Origin: Acidobacteriota bacterium
GTDB lineage: Bacteria; Acidobacteriota; Polarisedimenticolia; Gp22-AA2
Reading direction: 5' to 3'
DNA length: 9,416 nucleotides
Assembly: GCA_016202915.1 (NCBI GenBank)
Contig: JACQNT010000026.1
Location: forward strand, 1-9,416
Shown here: piece by piece, positions 5,927 to 9,416 of the stretch
Numbering within the stretch: the stretch's first letter is position 1
How the letters are laid out: each line of letters begins with the position of its first letter
The notes under the pieces: generated by a model
Databases searched by the model: none
Told to the model about the DNA's origin: nothing
The model's input: the letters and a program-made list of their open reading frames with translations, nothing else
Translations under genes and position numbers: made by a program

Positions 5927-7113
5927 GTCCGTCCCCCGGGGGCGGCGGGCGCTTCTTCGGGCGTGTCCACGGGCAGCGTCTCCGACTGCTCCTGCGATCG
6001 CGCGCTCTCGTTGGGCGGAGAAGCGGAGTCGATCGCGGCGACGGCGTAATCATAGCGCACCCCGGGCGCGGCCGTCTGGTCCACGAAGGAAGGCTCCGCC
6101 GCGCCCGCCTCCCCGAGGAGGACGAACTCCGCGGCCGGCCCGCGCCGCCGGTAGACGCGGTACCCGGCCAGGTCGGCCTCCTCGCTCGGGAACCAGTACA
6201 GCTTGATGACCCGTCCCTCGACCGCCACGGCGAGGCCGGTCGGCTGCCGCGGCGGATAGACGTCCCTGGGGGCGACCTCCACCTCGGCCGCGCCCTCGCT
6301 CTCCCGCAGCGGCGGGGCCCGCGACGCCAGCCGGCGCACCGAGTAGAAATAGGTCTCTCCGTACCTGAAGCCCCGGTCGAGGTGGCGCGGCTCCGCGAGC
6401 GGCTCCGGATTGATCGGGGCCCCGACGTCGGCCTCCTGCCCGGCCTGCCTCCGGTAGACGTTGTAGAGGTAGTCCTCGGCCGCGGGCGCGCCCTCCTCCC
6501 AGGCGAGCCGGACCTCCCCCTCGGCGGTCTCCGCCTTGAGCCCGGCAGGGGCGGGAGGAGGGTCGACGATCTCGATGGCGACCGGCGGAGAGAGGTCGGA
6601 TCGCCTCCCCTCCGAGTCCACGATCTGGATGGCGTAGAGGAAGAGGGGGGGGCCGCTGCCGCGCCCCCGCGCGCCGTCGCGCGGCGGGGCGGCGGCGCGG
6701 GCGTCACGGTCGCGGAAGAGCAGCGGCCGCCCGGGCGTCGCCGGCGGCAGGGCGTCGTCCCCGAGCGTCGCCAGGACCCTGGCCTCCTTCTCGAACTGGC
6801 GCGCCAGGTAGCGGGGCGATACCGCCCCCGGCGTGAGCGTCGCCGTGGCGCGCATCCTCAGGACGCGCGCCGCGCTCCCGGCCAGAAGCGGCGCGCCGTC
6901 GGTGAGCGTCCCGGGGAGCTGCGCCGCCACGACGACGGCGCCGCCGATCTGCCGCACCCGCACGTCGCGGGCGGCGGCGGGTACGATCCGCAGCGGAGCG
7001 CGGGGAGGCCCCTTCTTGCCGCACCCGGGGAGGGCGAGCGACACGGCGAGAGCGGCCGGCAGGAGTGACCTGCGCAGGAGGCGCGCCGCGGGGATCGGGT
7101 CCGGGGGGGCCAA
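5923..7113 (-). CDS. Fibronectin type III lipoprotein with LptM-like N-terminus
   Basis: This 396-residue secreted protein begins with a signal peptide (RLLRRSLLPAALAVSLALPG) and a lipidation cysteine at 31 in the motif GCGKKGPPRAP. That motif resembles the lipoprotein attachment site of LptM/YifL (CGxKGP), which lies next to dapF in E. coli. After it come a poorly conserved beta-rich region (about 45-182) with a Gly/Arg/Ala-rich insert, and two recognisable fibronectin type III modules at about 185-280 (PPPAPAGLKAETAEGEVRLAWEE, then YNVYRR and YFYSVRRL) and 287-375 (YPPRQPTGLAVAVEGRVIKL, LAGYRVYRR, YDYAVAAIDSASPPNES). It probably sits on a membrane facing the periplasm or surface, and its partner is unknown. 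The start is TTG 7113, with AGGA 5 bases upstream and only 10 bases after the hslU stop. The gene overlaps dapF by 4 bases. Confidence 0.85.
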   Translation of the reverse strand: MAPPDPIPAARLLRRSLLPAALAVSLALPGCGKKGPPRAPLRIVPAAARDVRVRQIGGAVVVAAQLPGTLTDGAPLLAGSAARVLRMRATATLTPGAVSPRYLARQFEKEARVLATLGDDALPPATPGRPLLFRDRDARAAAPPRDGARGRGSGPPLFLYAIQIVDSEGRRSDLSPPVAIEIVDPPPAPAGLKAETAEGEVRLAWEEGAPAAEDYLYNVYRRQAGQEADVGAPINPEPLAEPRHLDRGFRYGETYFYSVRRLASRAPPLRESEGAAEVEVAPRDVYPPRQPTGLAVAVEGRVIKLYWFPSEEADLAGYRVYRRRGPAAEFVLLGEAGAAEPSFVDQTAAPGVRYDYAVAAIDSASPPNESARSQEQSETLPVDTPEEAPAAPGGRT

Positions 7114-7123
7114 GGATGTCCTG

Positions 7124-8587
7124 TCAGAGGATGTAGCGGCTGAGGTCCTGGTCCTTGACGATGTCGGCCAGCATGCGGCGCACGTAGGCGGCGTCGATGG
7201 TGACCTTGCGTTCCGTCATGTTCGGGGCCTCGAAGGAGACGACGTCGAGCAGTCTCTCCATGATGGTGTGCAGGCGCCGCGCCCCGATGTTCTCGCTGCG
7301 CTCGTTCACCTCGGCCGCCAGCTCGGCAATGGCGCGCACGGCGTCGTCGGTGAACACCAGATCGATCCCCTCGGTGAGGAGCAGGGCCCGGTACTGCTTG
7401 ATCAGGGCGCTTTTGGGCTCGACCAGGATGCGCACGAACTCCGGCGCTCCCAGGGGCCCCAGCTCGACCCGGATCGGGAACCGGCCCTGCAGCTCGGGGA
7501 TCAGATCGGACGGCTTGCTGACGTGGAAGGCCCCGGAGGCGATGAACAGGATGTGGTCGGTGCGCACCATCCCGTGCTTGGTGCTGACCCGCGTCCCCTC
7601 CACCATGGGGAGGAGGTCGCGCTGCACCCCCTCGCGGCTGACGTCGGGGCCGTGCCCCCTCTCGCGCCCGGCGATCTTGTCGATCTCGTCGATGAAGATG
7701 ATCCCCGACTGCTCGACCCGCTCCAGCGCCCGGCGCTTCGCCTCGTCGAGGTCGATCAGCTTCTCCTCCTCCTCGCGCTGCAGCACCTCCCGGGCCGCGG
7801 CGACGGTGACGCGCCGCGGCCGCTTGCGCCCGCCGAACAGCCCCCCGAGCGACTCGCGCAGGCTGATGTCCATCTCCTCGAGGCCGCCGGCGCCGAAGAT
7901 CCGGAAGGCGGGGAAGGCGTCCTGCCGCACCTCGATTTCAATCTGTTGCCCCTCCAGGAGGCCGTCGCGCAGCTGCTGGCGGATCTTGTCGCGGGTCCTC
8001 CCGAACGAGTCCCGGCCCTCGGGATCGGCCGCCTCGCGCGCGACGCCGGCCGCCTCGCGCGTCGCGCCGCCCCCCTCGGCCGCGTAGCCGGTCCGGTCGC
8101 GCCCGCCCCCGCCTCCCGGCAGGAGCAGGCCGAGGAGGCGCTCCTCGGCGTTGGCCACGGCCGCCTGGCGCACCTCCTCCAATCTCTCGGAGCGCACCAT
8201 CTCCACGGCATGGTCCACGAGGTCGCGGACCATCGACTCGACGTCGCGCCCGACGTACCCGACCTCGGTGTACTTGGACGCCTCGACCTTGATGAACGGC
8301 GAGTTGGTGAGGCGCGCGAGCCGGCGGGCGATCTCCGTCTTCCCCACCCCGGTCGGGCCGATCATGATGATGTTCTTGGGGGCGACCTCCTCGGCCATCT
8401 CGGGCGACAGCTTCAACCGGCGCATCCGGTTGCGCAGGGCGATCGCCACCGCCCGCTTGGCCTTCTCCTGGCCGACGATGTGGCGGTCCAGCTCGGCGAC
8501 GATCTCGCGCGGCGTCAGATCGACCGCGGCCTCCGCCACGCGCGTCTCGGCCCCTGCCGCAGGCTCCGGCACCCGGAACGCCATCAT
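7124..8587 (-). CDS. hslU: ATP-dependent protease ATPase subunit HslU (ClpY)
   Basis: HslU is the hexameric AAA+ unfoldase that feeds substrates to the HslV peptidase in the cytoplasm. The 487-residue product has the family start LTPREIVAELDRHIVGQEKAKRAVAIALRNR split by motif as follows: LTPREIVAELD at 24-34 and IVGQEKAKRAVAIA at 37-50. It has Walker A GPTGVGKT (77-84), the pore motif GYVGRD (110-115), an intermediate I-domain (about 115-290) with a Gly-rich, poorly conserved stretch at 157-190, Walker B IIFIDEID (296-303), ELQGRFPIRVEL with the likely arginine finger Arg369, sensor-2 GARRLHT (435-441), and the C-terminal DLSRYIL that docks between HslV subunits. It is longer than the 443-residue E. 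coli protein because of an N-terminal extension and the I-domain linker. Tandem ATGs at 8587 and 8584 follow AAGGA closely. It lies 27 bases after hslV. Confidence 0.97.
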   Translation of the reverse strand: MMAFRVPEPAAGAETRVAEAAVDLTPREIVAELDRHIVGQEKAKRAVAIALRNRMRRLKLSPEMAEEVAPKNIIMIGPTGVGKTEIARRLARLTNSPFIKVEASKYTEVGYVGRDVESMVRDLVDHAVEMVRSERLEEVRQAAVANAEERLLGLLLPGGGGGRDRTGYAAEGGGATREAAGVAREAADPEGRDSFGRTRDKIRQQLRDGLLEGQQIEIEVRQDAFPAFRIFGAGGLEEMDISLRESLGGLFGGRKRPRRVTVAAAREVLQREEEEKLIDLDEAKRRALERVEQSGIIFIDEIDKIAGRERGHGPDVSREGVQRDLLPMVEGTRVSTKHGMVRTDHILFIASGAFHVSKPSDLIPELQGRFPIRVELGPLGAPEFVRILVEPKSALIKQYRALLLTEGIDLVFTDDAVRAIAELAAEVNERSENIGARRLHTIMERLLDVVSFEAPNMTERKVTIDAAYVRRMLADIVKDQDLSRYIL

Positions 8588-8614
8588 TCCTTCATCCCCG
8601 CCGCCCCCGGGCTC

Positions 8615-9160
8615 CTAGATCTCCTCGATGACCAGGTTGTCGTTGGTGTAGATGTCGATGCCCGCGGTGATCAGGAGCGCCTCCTCGGTGATCTCCCGCG
8701 CGCTCATGTCGGTCTTGCGCGCCAGCGCGCGGGCCGCCGCCAGGGCGCACGGGCCGCCCGATCCGACCGCCACCAGCCCGTCGTCCGGCTCGATCAGGTC
8801 GCCCGTCCCCGACAGGAGGAAGGAGCGCTTGTCGGAGGCGACCAGGAGCAGCGCCTCCAGGCGGCGCAGGATCCGATCGGTGCGCCAGTCGCGCGCCAGC
8901 TCGACCGCGGCGCGCTCCAGGTTGCCGTGGAACTCCTCCAGCTTCGCCTCGAACCGGGCGAACAGGGCGACACCGTCGGCGGCCGATCCGGCGATGCCGG
9001 CCAGGACGCTGTCGTGGTACAGGCGGCGGATCTTCCGCGCCCCGTGCTTCATCACGGCGCGGCCCAGGGTCACCTGGCCGTCGGCCCCCATGGCGACCCT
9101 GCCCCGGTGCCGCACGCACAGGATCGTGGTGCCGTGGAACTTCGCCGCCGCGCGCCGCAT
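8615..9160 (-). CDS. hslV: ATP-dependent protease peptidase subunit HslV (ClpQ)
   Basis: HslV is a proteasome-like N-terminal-threonine peptidase that works as a double hexamer capped by HslU. The 181-residue product contains TTILCVRHRGRVAMGADGQV starting at Thr11. Counted from Thr11 as residue 1, the catalytic set is complete: Thr1, Asp17 (ADGQVT), Lys33 (GARKIRRLY) and Ser124 (VGSGG). Other family signatures are LAGIAGSAADG, FEAKLEEFHGNLERAA and the C-terminal IYTNDNLVIEEI. It resembles Bacillus ClpQ in the FHxTTI and VSGTG-x-IEPDDG regions. The first ten residues (MRRAAAKFHG) must be removed to free Thr1, unlike E. coli, where only Met precedes it. ATG 9160 is chosen because the family homology starts right after it and a strong promoter lies 9 bases upstream. 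The open frame continues upstream to 9400 without any conserved sequence. Confidence 0.96.
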   Translation of the reverse strand: MRRAAAKFHGTTILCVRHRGRVAMGADGQVTLGRAVMKHGARKIRRLYHDSVLAGIAGSAADGVALFARFEAKLEEFHGNLERAAVELARDWRTDRILRRLEALLLVASDKRSFLLSGTGDLIEPDDGLVAVGSGGPCALAAARALARKTDMSAREITEEALLITAGIDIYTNDNLVIEEI

Positions 9161-9169
9161 CGCGAGGCC

Positions 9170-9198
9170 ATTATCCCGGAAGACCCGGGGCCGGTCAA
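9170..9198 (-). promoter_or_regulatory. Strong sigma-70 type promoter for the hslVU operon, probably leaderless
   Basis: On the minus strand TTGACC (9198-9193), a 17-base spacer and GATAAT (9175-9170) make an excellent promoter; each box matches 5 of 6 positions. Only 9 bases separate the -10 box from ATG 9160, so transcription would begin 0-4 bases before the start codon. No Shine-Dalgarno is present, which fits a leaderless message. Confidence 0.7.
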
Positions 9199-9416
9199 CG
9201 CGCCGGGGCGCTGACCTATCCTCGGTTTCTGGGGGCAGCGCCTCTGCCTCGCGGGGCACGCGGTCTCCGCGGCCGGATCGGCACAGACCGCCGACGGCCG
9301 CGTCGCCGCTCTGCTCTCGCGCGCCCGGCCGCGGCACACCCCGCTGCCACGGGCGCGCTGCGAGAAGGCCCCGCGAGCCAGAGGACGCTGCCCCCCGCAC
9401 CCGGGTCTCCCTCAGC
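9199..9416. other. Stretch without a recognisable gene upstream of hslV
   Basis: I read all minus-strand frames and two plus-strand frames. They give only Ala/Arg/Pro/Gly-rich translations with no family motif. In particular there is no C-terminal XerC sequence, although xerC precedes hslV in many bacteria. The edge may cut an unrelated gene, but none can be supported. Confidence 0.5.

Noticed and set aside
5121..6707. 528-residue minus-strand frame over dapF and the lipoprotein gene
   Set aside because: It is a frame-shifted shadow on the same strand, full of Arg/Pro/Ser, without conserved features.
6833..9214. 793-residue plus-strand open frame
   Set aside because: It lies antisense to hslU, hslV and part of the lipoprotein gene, all of which have clear family motifs. 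It has only Asp/Leu/Gly/Arg-rich low-complexity sequence caused by high GC at third positions.
9199..9416. C-terminal end of xerC or another gene before hslV
   Set aside because: xerC was expected from gene order in other bacteria, but none of the minus-strand frames shows the integrase Arg-His-Arg-Tyr motif region.
1..9416. CRISPR array, tRNA, rRNA or mobile element
   Set aside because: There are no spaced direct repeats, no cloverleaf-like segments and no transposase or integrase motifs. The only tandem repeat is coding, inside tonB.

Overview
The window is very GC-rich bacterial DNA (about two-thirds or more by eye), with tightly packed genes, strong GC3 bias and therefore many long shadow frames. 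It contains eight complete genes and one gene cut by the left edge. Three features suggest Acidobacteriota or a nearby deep Gram-negative phylum: a TonB with a proline tract followed by long xGGV repeats, outer-membrane style lipoproteins, and ClpQ-like HslV sequence features. This assignment is inference; there is no rRNA or other decisive marker gene here.

Left block, minus strand (1-1498): a promoter at 1469-1498 drives a TPR lipoprotein (1382-537), followed by the N-terminal part of a TonB-family energy transducer that runs off the left edge. Next, a small stand-alone gene (2016-1663, minus) encodes only the sigma-finger and region 4 part of a sigma-70 factor, with no region 2.

Centre, plus strand (2257-4761): a good sigma-70 type promoter with a 14-bp imperfect dyad leads into polX and nth, which are one base apart and probably coupled. 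Together they look like a base-excision-repair pair. The PolX palm appears to have lost all three catalytic aspartates, while its PHP nuclease domain keeps its metal ligands.

Right block, minus strand (9198-4706): a strong promoter 9 bases before the hslV ATG suggests a leaderless or nearly leaderless message. It would cover hslV, hslU (ATP-dependent protease), a fibronectin-type-III lipoprotein with an LptM-like N-terminus, dapF (diaminopimelate epimerase for lysine and peptidoglycan) and a small PGPGW-type membrane protein. Gaps are 27, 10, -4 and 127 bases in transcription order (the dapF to PGPGW gap is 45 bases), so co-transcription is likely. The last gene converges on nth and overlaps its 3' end by 56 bases.

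No tRNA, rRNA, CRISPR array, insertion sequence or attachment site was seen. The gene-poor stretches (1383-1662, 2017-2303, 9161-9416) are all under 300 bases and hold the promoters and dyads described below. The window is mostly housekeeping. The points most worth a second look are the polymerase-dead PolX paired with Nth, the sigma-region-4-only protein, and the leaderless hslV promoter.
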